64,000 nt of DNA from Chondrus crispus. Taxonomy: Eukaryota; Rhodophyta; Florideophyceae; Gigartinales; Gigartinaceae. Where the stretch lies: NCBI RefSeq assembly GCF_000350225.1, contig NW_005179147.1, positions 1 through 64,000 on the forward strand, given 5' to 3'. The translations under genes and the position numbers were made by a program. Below, in pieces: positions 1 through 10,960 of this stretch. Each line of letters begins with the position of its first letter. Positions within the stretch are counted from its first letter, which is position 1. Below the pieces are notes generated by a model. The model was not told the DNA's origin and searched no databases. It was given only the letters and a program-made list of their open reading frames with translations.

Positions 1-302
1 CCCGGCGGGCGCACCTAGGGCGCCCGCCCAACACGGTGACGCGCGCGCACATCCGTACGGATGGCCAGTACAGAACCAGCGGGTCCGGTTCTTCAACCAA
101 GGATTACCTGGACCCCCGCCGTGTCGGTTCTGTCTGGACCTGACCCACCGACAGGAGCAATGTCCTGTGGTGGCGGATAGCGCGCTGTGTTCGAAGCTTT
201 TGCAGGCCCCCGAGGCCAATTATCAAATGCTTCGGATCCGCCAAGGTCTCCGTCCAGGTTCGCCGTTCGAGCGTCAACCGCCGACCGCGTGGCGAAGTTC
301 GC

Positions 303-1178
303 GTGCGCAGGCTCCACGGGCATCAACGTGGTCGAGCCGCGCGAGACCGTCCAATAGGAAGAACCCGCGCTACCGCTGACGGACGAGGGGGCCGAGGACC
401 TTGGGTTGACGGGGGAAGCCGGGGAGGACGCGTAGAGGCGTCGACGATCCTCCCCGTGCCAAGCCTCAATAAACAAGGCACCCCGTCGACCGCTTCGGTA
501 CGCGCGCAATCGCAGAGCCGAACGGACGAAGCGGCAATTTGCTTCTTCAAGAAGCAAAATTATAAGGTCACCGCAACGGTCGGACAACGACGCGGGATGA
601 TGCGCGCCATCACGCCGGTTCTAGATTCGGGCGCCGGCCCGAATCTAATACACCTACGCTGTGTGGCAGAACCGTGGCGCGCTGCCATCTAGTCCGCGCG
701 GAGCCCGCCGCTCATCGACGCTTCGAATAGGTCGATGAAGGCCCTTGGCGAGCTCAAGCTGTACGTCGGGATTGGTGAGTTCGTCGCGCGCGTACCGTTC
801 CTGGTGGTCACCAACCTTGCCGTGGACTGTATCCTCGGAACCACGTTCCTGGATCGCCACGTGAAGGCGATCCTGCCACCGCAGAGGAAGGTGCTGTTCA
901 ATCATGCGCCGTCCGTAGCGCTGACGGGAGTCACACCCTCTAGGCACGACCGCAAGATGGCCTCGAGGGGACCGTCGCAGCAGCTCCGGCAGGAGGAAAA
1001 TTCGGCCGACCGGAAGCGCGCGCAGTTCCCGACGAACGTACCGTCACGGAAAATTTGCGTGGTCAAGGGGGTCACGATACCCCCGATGACCCAAGCGATG
1101 GTACGCGTCGCAACACCAGTTGGGGGCTTTGCTTCCTGCAAAACCACCCCAAAACGGCGCATAAGAATTTATGCCTGA
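303..1178 (+). pseudogene. Ty3/gypsy aspartic protease region (broken)
   Basis: The retropepsin active-site motif LDSGAGPNLI lies around 625-650. The second protease signature, ILGTTFLDRHV, lies around 830-862 in the same frame. An in-frame TAG at 690-692 separates them, so no intact protease can be made without read-through. A further frameshift near 1150 moves the reading frame into the spacer upstream of RT. This enzyme would process the Gag-Pol polyprotein. Gag itself is not recognisable in 1-300, so the gag/protease boundary is outside or lost. Confidence 0.75.
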
Positions 1179-3952
1179 TGGCCCAGGGGGTCATGGACCT
1201 CTTCCCGGGCGAGCCGTTAACGGTGCTTGTTAGCAACTTCGGAAACCGCCCGGTCCACGTCCCCAAGCATACCGTTGTTGGTCTCGCGTTGCCATCCCCC
1301 ACACACATCCTGACACTTGGCGTGTCGGTCCCCGGAGAGGCCGACGCTAAGGAAGGGGGAGGGAACAAAAATAATTCCTCGACCGCTACGGAGGAACAGG
1401 CGCGACGCGAACAACCAGTTACGGACGATGGCAGAAGAAAATCCTCCACCGCTACGGAAGGATACGCGCGTCTCAAAGAATCTGCTACGGACGAAGGCAG
1501 GATTAATTCCTCACCCGCGGGGGAATGTGCGCGACGAGAAGGACCCGTTACGGACGATGGCAGAATTAAATCCACGACCGCTACGGGAGGAGGCGCGCGA
1601 CGCGAAGAACCGGAAACGGACGTCGCCCGCAGTGGCAATCCCGCTAACGCGGATGAGCGGACCGATACGGACGCGGAGAAGACCCGCTCGTGGGAAGAAG
1701 ACGTCCATATTGGCGCAGAAGACAGTACCGTCCGGTCGGAAATTATGGACATGCTGTCCGAGTTTAAGGACATGTGGTCCGGCCACTTGGGTAAGATCGA
1801 TGCTACGAAGCATGGCATCGAGCTGAAGCCCGGTGCGAAGCCGATCTACCAAGCACCCTACCGGGCCGGACCCATTGCGCGCGAGAAGGAGAAGAAGGAA
1901 ATCGACCGCATGCTGCGCGCGGGAGTCATCGAACCGACATCGGCCGAGTGGGCGAGCCCCGTGGTCTTCGTCCCTAAAAGGACGGGTCCATGCGGTTCTG
2001 CGTGGACTATCGCAAGCTAAACGCCGTCACGGTTCGCGACTCCTACCCACTACCGCGCATGGACGAATGTATCGACTCGCTCGGCGATGCCACTGTCTTT
2101 ACCACGCTAGACTGTAATAGCGGGTATTGGCAGGTGGAGATCGCCGAGGAGGACCGCGATAAAACTACGTTCGCGTCGCATTCGGGCCTCTACCGCTTTC
2201 TACGCATGCCGTTCGGTCTCAAAAACGCGCCCGCGACATTTCAAAGAGCGGTCGACATCATCCTGTCCCGCGTGAAATGGGAGACCGCGCTGGTCTACCT
2301 CGATGACGTCATCGTCTACTCGCGAACCGTAACGGTTCGTAACGGTTACGGAACATATGGCGCACGTGCGCGAGGTACTACGGCTCCTACATACCGCGGG
2401 CGTGTCGCTAAAATTGGTGAAGTGCGCGTTTTTCGACACCTCGGTAACCCATCTCGGGCACGTCATCCGTACGGGACGGTTGGAGGTGGAGCGACGCAAC
2501 GTCATCGCGATCGAGCGCGCGCGCGCGCCTACGAACCAAACGGAACTGCGATCCTTTCTCGGGATGTGCAACGTTTACCGACAGTTTGTGCAAAGATTCG
2601 CGAAGATCGCCGCGCCGCTGAATAAGAAGACCGGCAAGAATCAGCCCTACGAGTTCGAGATCTTAACCGATGCGGAATACGCGGCGTTTGAGGAATTGAA
2701 GCGGCGCCTCGTGTCGCCGCCAATCCTCACGCTGCCCCGCTACGGACGGAAATATACTCTGGACACCGACGCGCGCGGACACCAAGTGGGTTGCGCCCTT
2801 CTACAGGAGCAACCCGATGGAGGTACCCGACCGATCGGATATTTGAGCCGCGCGTTGATCGACGCGGAGCGCAATTATACGACGACCGAAAAGGAATGCT
2901 TGGCCGTAGTGTGGAGCATCCTCACCCTACGGCCGTACCTATACGGAAGCGCGTTCAACCTCCGCACGGATCACGAGGCCCTACGCTGGGTCCTCAATTT
3001 AGCAGACAGTTCCGGTCGGCTCGCTCGATGGCGCCTGCGCTTGGCGGAGTACGACTACGAGGTACAATACCGCCCAGGCGTCAAGCACCAACTCGCGGAC
3101 GGCGTATCGCGCTTACGTACCGATGGAGGAGACACCGAACCGGTCGATGATGTGGTCCCGTGCTTCGCGGTCCAGTACGATGAGGGCAGCGAGGCCCTCC
3201 TGGACAAGGTGCACTGGGACCCGCCGCAAGACTGTCCGGACTGTTGTCACGCGCTCGCGATAACTCCCGAGGAACGCGACGCTGCGTCCATCTCGGTTGA
3301 GGAATTTCTACGCGAACAAGCTGAGGACGCATTCTGTCGCTTCGCCGCGGAAACCGTCGGGACGCCGAACGCGAAGTTCGACATCGACCGTTACGGATTT
3401 CTCGTAAGGACGTCCCCGCTGGACGAGACCCTGCAGCGCGTGGTGCCGACTCGGTCGCGTCCCCGGGTACTGTACCTGGCACACCATCCGAGGTTGGCAG
3501 GCCACCATAGAGCGACGCGTATGTACTACATCCTTCGCAGGGAGTACTACTGGCCACACATGGCCAGCGACGCGTTTTCGACCGTACGGAATTGCACCTC
3601 GTGTGCTGCGACCCGCGGGACGCTTGTCAAGAACCAAAAGGATCTCAAGCTGTTCCCCGCGGCGGGCCCCTTGGAGTTTGTCGCGATGGACCTCCTGGGG
3701 CCCCTGCCCAAGACTGCGCACGGAAACCGACACGTGTTGGTAATTACCGATCGGTTCTCCAAGCTAATGCGCAGTATCCCGCTTCGGACCACAACCGCTT
3801 CGGTCGTCGAAAACCCGTTTTTGGACCACTGGGTCTACGTTTACGGAGCGCCGCGCTACGTACTAACCGACAATGGCCCTCAGTTCGTTGCGAAATTCTT
3901 CGACGGGGTATGGGCCCTCCTGGGGGTGCGGCATTATCTCACGACGGCCTAG
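1055..3952 (+). pseudogene. Ty3/gypsy reverse transcriptase, RNase H and integrase core
   Basis: RT starts around 1780 (GIELKPGAKPIYQAPYR). It continues through FCVDYRKLNAVT, QVEIAEEDRDKTTFA and the catalytic YLDD at about 2297-2310. RNase H follows (YTLDTDARG, TDHEALRWVL, about 2750-2990). The integrase has an HHCC zinc-binding segment (about 3480-3610), then DLLGP and TDNGPQF with the first two catalytic Asp. The frame shifts near 1985 (one base lost in an A-run) and near 2340, where a short tandem duplication of a CGTAACGGTT unit interrupts the frame just after YLDD. The reading frame ends at TAG 3950-3952, where the family normally has a Tyr codon. Confidence 0.88.
1375..1625 (+). repeat. 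Tandem 60-bp repeat (about 4 copies) in pol spacer
   Basis: Four imperfect 60-bp units each contain a CGCTACGG-type block and an ACGGACGATGGCAGAA-type block. They encode an acidic 20-residue repeat (STATE...ARRE...TDDGR). The units keep the reading frame and lie between protease and RT, so they are a protein-level spacer expansion. Confidence 0.75.
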
Positions 3953-5071
3953 CACCCCCAGCCGAATGGGCAGACCGAACGGTTCAATCGTACGCTGGTG
4001 CAGCGCCTCCGGCACTACGTGGAGGAGCACCAGTGCGCTTGGGACGACTACGTGCAGCCGCTGACCTTCGCGTACAATACGCAGGTCCACCGGTCGACGG
4101 AGACGACTCCGTTCGATTTGGCGTTAACCCGGCCACCGTCCGGTTTAATCCTCCCCGGTACTGTGCCGCAGGACGCGGGGACCCATCCAGAGGACCCGCG
4201 GACCCCGGTGCAGTACAAGCGCGTTACGCTGCGCAGGCTTCGCGACGCTCTCGACCGCGCTCGGACGAAATTAACCGCATCGCAAAAGCAGTACAAGGAA
4301 GATTTTGACAAGAAGGTCCGCTTCCGTCCGGTCATTGTGGCGGGCGATTTTGTCTACGTCGATCGCCCGCCCCGCCCGTTGACAAGAGTCGAGCGCTGCA
4401 CGCGTGCGCAAGGTACGGCCGGAACGGACGAGCTCTCTGTCAGACTACTACCGAAGACAGAGGGTCCGTTTTGCGTGCGCTCCGCTACGGACACCACGGT
4501 CCTCATTGAACAGGACGGCGTGGAAAATCGCGTGAGCATCGACCGCGTTACGAAGATGCCGCGCGGGCAGGGGAGTACCGTCACCCCCGCCCCATCGACC
4601 GAATCGGACGGACAAGCCGCAACGCCAAGAGCGGAGGACGTCGTTGACCGCATTGTCGGACACCGTGCTACGCGTGGCGGGATCGACTACAAGGTCCGGT
4701 GGTATAGATATACAGATTCGGACGATACCTACGAGCCCGCCGATGGGCTTCCGCAGCCGTTTATCGACCGGTATTGGCGCTCGCGCCAACAAGGATCAAG
4801 CGTGCATGCGTACCGCAAGTTTCGGCCGCTCTCGGTCGCACCGCTCGGACGCTCGCTCGCGCAAAAGCCTCTCGGGAAAGCAAGCCGCGCACGTGCTATG
4901 CAGCCCCGGCAGCCAGTCGCGTGTGACTGCGCACCGCAAGGCAGCTCGTACCGGATGGATCCCGCGCAAATGGATGCAGATGCTTCCAAAATTGGCCAAC
5001 CCTCCGGGAGGGTGGTCCACAATCCGAAGTTCTCCCAAGCGTCCACGCGGATAGCTATCAGCCACGCCTGA
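3953..5071 (+). pseudogene. Integrase C-terminus with chromodomain
   Basis: This is in the same frame as the preceding integrase core, separated only by TAG 3950-3952. It begins with the HPQPNGQTERFN motif that holds the third catalytic residue (Glu). The integrase C-terminal region includes FRPVIVAGDFVYVD (about 4320-4360). A chromodomain lies at about 4635-4785 (DRIVGHRATRGGIDYKVRWY, then DDTYEPADGL). In chromoviruses this domain is thought to direct insertion to modified chromatin. The last 90 codons are basic and unassigned, and the frame ends at TGA 5069-5071. Confidence 0.82.
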
Positions 5072-6249
5072 CCGCACCGTTCTGATGATCGCGCTCGCAC
5101 GCGCCTATGGAAATGGAGAACTGTAGCGGGAACCGGTACTTTGTATTGAGATGTATCACGTTCGCCGGCTTTTTAATTTAGTCGCGATTTGGGCTACGTT
5201 TTTCCCTCCCACGCTGCGGGAAAAATTCGTAGCCCGTTTCTGACAACGGCATCGCACTCCTGGGAGCATTCCGCGTCCGGTAGTGTCGCCTCAGGAAAAC
5301 CGCATTCGGACATATTTGGAAACCAAATCGGTTTCTTCCCGTTTCTTTCGGTTTCTTTTGGTTTCTTTCAGTTTGCAAATGACGCTTTAGGAGACAGGTC
5401 TCAGAAAAGGGACATTCCGATCGGTTGATGCGCGCGAATCGCTGCGAGCGCACGAGGGAAGTTCTGGCGCACGTATCCGTGCCCTTCTGTGGCCGACTTC
5501 GGCCGCAAAGGACGGAAAACAAGGGCGGATTTATGAAAATTGGCCAGCCCTTCGGGGCAGGAGTGCGAAGACGGGGATTCTCATCCCAAACCAACCGTAC
5601 GGAACTTGCGCGCGCTGTTGTCCAAGTGCGCTGGTGCGCTGGGGCGGTGAAGAACCGCCCGGGCGCCAGTGTCGGCCCCCGTCCAGCCCGGCGGGGGGCG
5701 GCGGCGAGGACTTTGGGTCGCGCACTGTACGCCGTGGGCACGCGCACCGCATCAGACGAATTAATCCGCGCGAACGCGGACTCGGCCAACTCGGTGGCCC
5801 GCGGAGCCTCGCCGCGTTGGCTTCGCCATGGGTGTACCGCATGGGCCGATCGGCTCGACGCCGGAGCCCGACCAGGGCTCGACGGCGGACCGTATGGGCG
5901 CGCGGCGCTGACTTCGTCGTGACCGTTCGTTCTCGGTCTCCGGAGGAGGTACTGTACGGAAAAGTCGTCGCGGGTGGAGGAGTTGGGAATTTCGGGGGAG
6001 TGTTAGGAGGGAGTCGGGGGTTTCGGAGCGTCTCGCAGGAGGGAAATTGGACGACGCGCTTACCGATTCGGACGGGACAGCTGGCGTATCGACCGCCAGC
6101 TCGGAGTCGAGGCGGGAGAAAAGTCCGCCCGCACGCACGCGCTTTGGACTTCGCATCGCGCGCGGAGGAAAGAAGAGAGACCGCAAAGGAGCCGTGTGGT
6201 CGGAGAAGTGGTCGCTTCGGGGACGTAGCGAAAGCTAAGGAAGGGGGTC
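5072..6249 (+). other. Gypsy element 3' region without recognised gene
   Basis: This GC-rich stretch lies between the integrase stop and the 3' LTR. It holds an imperfect inverted repeat near 5189-5233 (GGGCTACG...CGTAGCCC). It also has a run of about five GTTTCTTTCG-like decamers at 5330-5376. A purine-rich tract (CTAAGGAAGGGGG, about 6235-6247) sits just before the LTR and is the likely polypurine primer site for plus-strand synthesis. Open frames on both strands are GC-driven and match nothing I recognise. Confidence 0.55.
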
Positions 6250-6924
6250 TGTAGTATAACGACCGTGTCGCGCGCGGAGAGGATATTAACCGTGCGGCCG
6301 TGCACGGTGCACACGTGGGCGGGTGTGCCCACGTGTACGGAGCGCGCGCGTTGACTAACCGGCCGTGGCGTGGCGCACGTGTACCGTAGCACACGTGTCG
6401 TCCGTGCGGTAGTCTACGCCTGTTACGTGTGCGCGTTAGCACACGTGTCGTCCGTGCGGTAGTCTGTAAGCAACACGCGTGTACAGTAATGCACACGTGT
6501 AGTAGCAGCGTCCGTGCGGTAGTAGTAATTATGGCGCTAGCTTTTTAATTGTGTACAGTACCCGGCACGCACTAGGCGACAGGTACTGTACTACTGTACT
6601 GGGACAGGTGTCCGAGGCGTCCCTCTGAGGGGTTAAGACCTGACACCCGTCCCTACCGGTAAACTGGGGCAAGCTCGCCCCCGTCCCTTTCGCGCCTACG
6701 TACGTCCGTTTTCGGTTGTCTGTCGCGCGCGCTGGCTTCTATCCCGTTACCGGTCGCTCCCGTTCTCGCACCACGGGGCGACTGCGCGTAACCGGCCAGT
6801 GAGCCACTCCCTTTTCGCGAGCTCGTCCAATCGGTTCAATTAGCGCGTCGCGTCCACGCCGCGTGCTCCCTCGCTATAGCCTCCGCCTCTCACCCAACCC
6901 AGGGCGGAGAGGAGTTATCCCACA
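6250..6924 (+). repeat. Gypsy 3' LTR
   Basis: It starts TGTAGTATAAC just after the purine tract and ends GTTATCCCACA. Its boundaries are supported by two solo LTRs in this window with similar termini and clean 5-bp duplications (44634-45301 and 62013-62611). A block at about 6548-6700 (GTGTACAGTA..., GGGACAGGT..., GGCGTCCCT...) matches the solo LTR at about 62240-62370. Confidence 0.8.
6385..6525 (+). repeat. Tandem CACACGTGTCGTCCGTGCGG repeats in LTR U3
   Basis: There are two near-identical copies (about 6390-6416 and 6440-6466) and one degraded copy (about 6494-6525). Each holds an ACACGTGT core. Repeated palindromic ACGTG cores in U3 look like enhancer-type bZIP/bHLH binding sites, but that function is inferred only. 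Confidence 0.55.
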
Positions 6925-7769
6925 ATGATCTCACGTAACTCTTCCAAAGCTTCTGCGGTGTTGAGCTTCTTGGCATGCATCAAAGATTGAATTCTCAGGC
7001 TCTGGACGTACTTCCTGATTCTGTTCTGCCGAGTTATGCTGTTGTATTCGTCTTGCATAACTTGGCATGCCTGACCAAAATTTTCACACCTGTCTCTCAC
7101 CTTCTCCCGATAGAATCTCTTAGCTTCTCCATCGAATATGTTGTGGAAAAAGGCAAGTTTGTTGGTTTGGTCAAGGTTGTAGTCCTGGGCGGCATCAATA
7201 TAGTTATTGATGTGTTCCGTGAGGTCCTCACCCAGTTTTCCGGTGCATTTATCCTGGTTCTTGAATCGCAATGCCATGTTGTGAGCGGCTCTTGCTTCGG
7301 AGTCACGTCTCACAGGGGGATAAACTTGTACTGGTGGGCCGGCTTGACATTCAATTTCCTTGTTAGTAGGCATACATGCTCGGCTACTTTTCTTGTGTTG
7401 AACAAGCCTTTCGTAAGCAAAATTGATGTCGTCTGAGTCTGAGTACAACATTTTTACTAATCCCCATGAGATGCGGTCAGTTGCGGGATGTCTGATATAC
7501 TCTACACCTTCTGCACGTAAGAACTCACGGATGATTCTGAAAACGAACGTGGTGCCCTTCAGTACTTCGAAGGAATATAGAGTTTCAACAGGGAGGTCTT
7601 CACGTAATCTTTCTACTAGTTCTGTGTCCAAAATATTATCAGATCTTGCGCGAGTAATGTGTAGCGTAATAACTGAAATGATATCATTGTGAACTGGAGA
7701 TGGTGGTGTATACGTTTTAAGTTCCTTGGTGATGGTCTCTATAGCTGCCTCGTCAATTCCGTTATCCAT
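6915..7769 (-). pseudogene. Copia-type gag fragment, truncated by the gypsy LTR
   Basis: The start codon is ATG at 7769. The protein (about 284 aa) contains a region (DYNLDQTNKLAFFHNIFDGE, then AKRFYREKV, then MQDEYNSITRQ) that aligns well with the gag of copia element A here (DYNLSPPQRLQFLHKLLRGD, then AKRYYLDKI, then EEYNSPVRQ). It is therefore a capsid-type gag of the same divergent copia lineage. The frame runs into the gypsy 3' LTR, whose end is 6924, so only its last bases are LTR-derived. The rest of gag and pol should lie left of the gypsy element, outside the window. Confidence 0.75.
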
Positions 7770-8244
7770 AGTGTTTGGTGAGTTAAAGTCTCCAGTAAGT
7801 AATTAAGTAAGTTACTTTAGCCTTAGAAAAATATGCTTTCTGCAACCTTACAATTATACTGAAATTTTGACTTTTTTATGGCTCACACTAATTCCAGCTG
7901 AATACGCGTACAGGTGTGCAACGCTCACAGCTAGTACAGTAGTAAACACGTGTGCAATTTCCACACCTAGTGCAATGTGTGACACGTATCCGATTTTGTG
8001 CGCGAAGAACACCTGCCAAACGTGTTCAATTTCCACACGTGTTAGAGTCCACACGTGTGGGAGGTGTGTGTGGAGAGTGTAGTGTACCACGTAGGGGGGG
8101 CAATTGCAGTAGGATACAACAAACTGTAATTCGACTTTTCAAAAAACAGCAAAAAATGTTTTCGGAAAAGTTTTTTAAACTTGTGTTTCAATTTTCGGGG
8201 AGGGTTTTGGAAAATGAACCAAAAAATTTTTGTTACTAAAAAAT
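7770..8244. other. Spacer with repeated CACGTGT/ATTTCCACAC blocks
   Basis: No gene is seen. Two similar blocks, ACACGTGTGCAATTTCCACAC (about 7947-7967, described in parts) and a related copy at about 8018-8044, recur with further ACACGTGT cores. This may be leader or LTR sequence of the copia gag fragment downstream on the minus strand, but no LTR ends could be fixed. Confidence 0.4.
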
Positions 8245-8871
8245 CTAATTACTGCGCGTTATTTTACGCTCGCGCAAATATAAGACTCGACGGCGGTGGT
8301 TGGCGCCAATGAAGTGGGACGCCAAGTCGTGCGCGGAGGGAAAAAACCTCTCGCAGGTAGCGCAGTAGTGGTCCTCGCTCTCGCGTTTATAGCGAGCTTC
8401 GCGTGCGAGGTGCCTCTTGCCACCCTGGTGCTGACCTAGCTGATGGGTACCGGTAACGGTGACCTGGCACACGCGGAACGTGAGCGAGTGAGAAGGGGGC
8501 TTCGTTTTCTGGATGCGCGTCGTAGCCACGCGGTACAGCGTTCGATTGACGAATTCAGGTAGCGTAGATAATGGTACCTTCACTACAGTGGAACGAGACT
8601 TAATTTGATTAAAAATACGAACAGCGTTGTCCACGTGTAAATTTTGTCCCGCCCCTAGTGCGTCAATTTCCGCTTCCTCTCCAAAAACCTTGTCCTCCGG
8701 CCTCGGTTGGTCTGCCGGGGTATCTTCTTCTTCGACGAGGTCCAGTACGGAGACGGAGTTCTCCTCGTCGCTTTCCCAATTTACCTCAGGTGTGCGGGGT
8801 AGAGACAGTGCGCCAAGGGTGGGATCTTCTGGGTCTTCTGCAAGGGCGGTCGGTGCCCCGAGTTTACTCAT
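8245..8871 (-). CDS. Zinc-finger protein, U1/JAZ-type, function unknown
   Basis: The first ATG of the frame is at 8871 and gives 208 aa. The N-terminal half is acidic and Pro-rich. The C-terminal half has a C2H2 finger of the U1/matrin type (HYCATCERFFP, then HDLASHFIGANHRRR; C-x2-C, H-x5-H). A second, upstream finger-like segment (FRVCQVTVTG...LGQHQGGKRH) keeps the G-x2-H end but has lost its first Cys. Such fingers usually bind double-stranded RNA or act in RNA processing. The gene is on the same strand as, and upstream of, a copia gag fragment, so it could be either a host gene or an element accessory ORF. No introns are evident. Confidence 0.55.
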   Translation of the reverse strand: MSKLGAPTALAEDPEDPTLGALSLPRTPEVNWESDEENSVSVLDLVEEEDTPADQPRPEDKVFGEEAEIDALGAGQNLHVDNAVRIFNQIKSRSTVVKVPLSTLPEFVNRTLYRVATTRIQKTKPPSHSLTFRVCQVTVTGTHQLGQHQGGKRHLAREARYKRESEDHYCATCERFFPSAHDLASHFIGANHRRRVLYLRERKITRSN

Positions 8872-9434
8872 TGTTTCTGAATTTAATACCACTAGGATAG
8901 AAATTAGTTAGGCAACTCGATTCCTATATTAAAGGTAGCGAAAAAACAAAGAACTTATACTTGTATTTTTTCGGTGAGAGTTATCCTTAAAAGGATGATG
9001 GCTATACCTCTTAATTGATAAACTGTAGTGCGTTAATATCAAAGAAGAGGTAGGGAGACCACTCTCGTGGCGATTCCAAAACGTTGAACAATTCCAAGAT
9101 CCTTGAGGTTGTTTTTTTCTTCTGCAAAGAAAACTATTAAGCTTAAAGTCTAGACTGTCGCAAAAAATAAAAGGAAAGGAGGGAACAATAAAGGTTAACC
9201 GGCAGGACCGGGCGAATGAGGGGAATCGCGCTTTTCATTGTCGTGGCTTCGTTTTTGTTTTTCGCTTGTCTTGGCAGCTAGTCTGCCTCGACTCTTCCCT
9301 TATTTATACTACTTCAGCCAGGTGCTTTGTCCTCTCCTCACGTAATGTTTTGCACTATCGAAGCATTTTTAGGAGAGGATGCACTGCATGTTGACAGCTG
9401 AGATTATTAAAATGCTCCCGTTGTTGTGCATTAC
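8872..9434. other. AT-richer spacer, no gene seen
   Basis: This is upstream of the zinc-finger ORF. It has T-rich tracts and no long frame or recognised motif. Confidence 0.5.
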
Positions 9435-9646
9435 ATTAATTGCGTTGAGGTGCATTTTATTCGTCCTGTATGCGTCACCTTCATACCATAATTTCCCACA
9501 TTCCCTCTACTTCTGACGTGACGTATCCTCATTGTGGCTTCTGTCAATCCATTGATCCACGGGGTGCATGATTCGTGCGATTAATTGCGTTGTGGTGCAT
9601 TTTATTCGTCCTGTATGCGTCACCGTCATACCATAATTTCCCACAT
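9435..9646 (+). repeat. 67-bp direct repeat pair
   Basis: Copies at 9435-9501 and 9580-9646 begin ATTAATTGCGTTG and end AATTTCCCACAT. They differ at two positions and are 145 bp apart start to start. No open frame spans them. They could be ends of a small non-autonomous element or a local segmental duplication. Confidence 0.85.
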
Positions 9647-9850
9647 AAATGCCTCAAAAGGCTGGCGAGGCGACATTCTACCGCACGGTAAATTGGGTGC
9701 ATATCATACTAATTGGTTTCATACATGATGGACCAGAAAGGGGTGCCCCACCTTGCTGGCATCATGTAGCCAATCAGATGACGGCGGCCCCACCACGTCG
9801 ATTGCAGCTCATTTTTTGGGGGGGGGTGCCCAACCTTGGCCGAACAGAAA

Positions 9851-9916
9851 AGCGCTGTAGTCCCCAAAATGCGAAATCGCTTATAGGCGATTTCGCATTT
9901 TGGGGACTACAGCGCT
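9851..9916. repeat. Perfect hairpin, 30-bp arms
   Basis: Arm 1 is 9851-9880 and arm 2 is 9887-9916, with a 6-base loop (TTATAG). The arms are perfectly complementary and end in AGCGCT. An outer CAGAAAAG/CTTTTCTG pair (9845-9852 and 9925-9932) flanks the hairpin. It is not next to a run of T. Confidence 0.9.
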
Positions 9917-9930
9917 CACTCAAACTTTTC

Positions 9931-9966
9931 TGTGCACACGCTTCTGTATACAGAAGCGTGTGCACA
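9931..9966. repeat. Perfect 36-bp palindrome
   Basis: The two 18-bp arms (9931-9948 and 9949-9966) are perfect reverse complements with no loop, and the ends read TGTGCACACG. It follows the 9851-9916 hairpin after 14 bases. Confidence 0.9.
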
Positions 9967-10146
9967 AGAACGGTTCCCCGCACCCCTCACGGCCTCAAAT
10001 CGTAGCCGTCGGGCACCAATCAGAGGGCTCCCAGTGCCCACTAGGATGACATACAGTGACGCGCGGTCACGCGATTCTGAACCCGCCTTTTTGCCGCGTC
10101 TACCTTCTTCAGCTCGTCCCCGCCCGGCCCCACACAGCTCGCTGCC

Positions 10147-10960
10147 ATGACCTCACCCGCCTTCCTCCCCGCCCTTCTCCGCGCCCTGTCGCTCTGCCTC
10201 TCGCAGGGCGCGCGGCGGCTGCCCGTGCGGCGCGGATTCGGCGCCTCGCCCGCGTGCGCCGCCATGCGCGAATTAAGCAGAAGGGGTTTGGCGAGCTGCT
10301 TGCGGAGCAGAGTTGCAAGGGAGACTTCGGGTTTCTAGCGACGTGCAAGCATGGGCGGGAGGAAGAGATGATGGCGCTGACGCGTGGAGGTGCGTCGCTG
10401 GCGCGGGCGCAGCGGCGGCACAAGCCGTAAGCGCGGGCGTTGCGAACGATCAACGTGGTGAACGTGCGCGTGCTGGACGGGCGGATTCAGAATAACTACC
10501 CGGCGCGCGCGGGGACGTACGAGGAGTGAGTGTGCAGCACGCCGTGCGCCACGACGGAGAGGGGTGGCGAGCTGACGTTAGACGTGCAGAACCCGATCAC
10601 CGGGATAACGTCGATGGCAGACCGGGCGACGGTGTGGCTCGGCGACCGGTACAGGATCTGGGTGTTCTTGCTCAACCTCGCGCTCAAGCGGACGGTGCGG
10701 GTCAGGCGGCTGAAGGTGAACGCGGGGCGGTGTGGGTTAGGAGACAGGTTTAGAGGGGGGTTTATACGGACGTGTACGGGAAGGCGCTCAAGGACGGGCC
10801 GGGGCTGGACGCCGTGGGGCAGTTCATGAAGCCCAAGTTTGTCGGGGGCATCCCCGGGAAGTTTAGTCCCGGGGAATATGGGAGGGGCATGCACCATGCA
10901 GGGATGGTGCAGAAGTTCATCTTGCCGCATGGATATGGGATCAATCATTACGTCAACTAG
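10147..10960 (+). pseudogene. Broken unknown gene, possibly for a secreted protein
   Basis: An ATG at 10147 opens a short frame with a hydrophobic N-terminus. Protein-like segments then continue in changing frames: about 10400-10520 (NVVNVRVLDGRIQNNYP), 10560-10700 (LDVQNPITGITSMADRATVW) and 10766-10960 (GPGLDAVGQFMKPKFVGG...GYGINHYVN). In-frame stops and frameshifts interrupt it, so as read it cannot make one protein. Short introns could explain some breaks, but no convincing GT...AG set was found. I do not recognise the family. The GC-rich, codon-like pattern and long uninterrupted C-terminal piece suggest a recently lost gene. Confidence 0.45.

Larger units (their letters stand above)
1..6924 (+). 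mobile_element. Ty3/gypsy chromodomain LTR retrotransposon, 3' part
   Basis: The order protease, RT, RNase H, integrase, chromodomain is that of Ty3/gypsy chromoviruses. The 5' LTR and gag lie left of the window. Coding fragments run to 5071, a long GC-rich 3' region follows, then a 675-bp 3' LTR (6250-6924) with TG/CA ends. The copy is decayed: there are in-frame stops at 690-692 and 3950-3952, and frameshifts near 1150, 1985 and 2340. The right flank after the LTR is ATGAT (6925-6929), which should be the target duplication if the 5' end is intact. Confidence 0.9.

Noticed and set aside
1072..1818. Long minus-strand frame opposite the gypsy spacer
   Set aside because: It is produced by the tandem repeat and GC-rich codon pattern of the plus-strand spacer.
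5531..6496. 321-codon minus-strand frame in the gypsy 3' region
   Set aside because: Arg/Ala/Pro/Ser-rich composition follows from high GC; it runs into the LTR and shows no family pattern.
6390..6525. CRISPR-like spaced repeats
   Set aside because: Only three degraded units inside an LTR of a eukaryotic retrotransposon; spacing is irregular.
9851..9966. Intrinsic bacterial-type terminators
   Set aside because: Hairpins lack T-runs and the sequence is eukaryotic.
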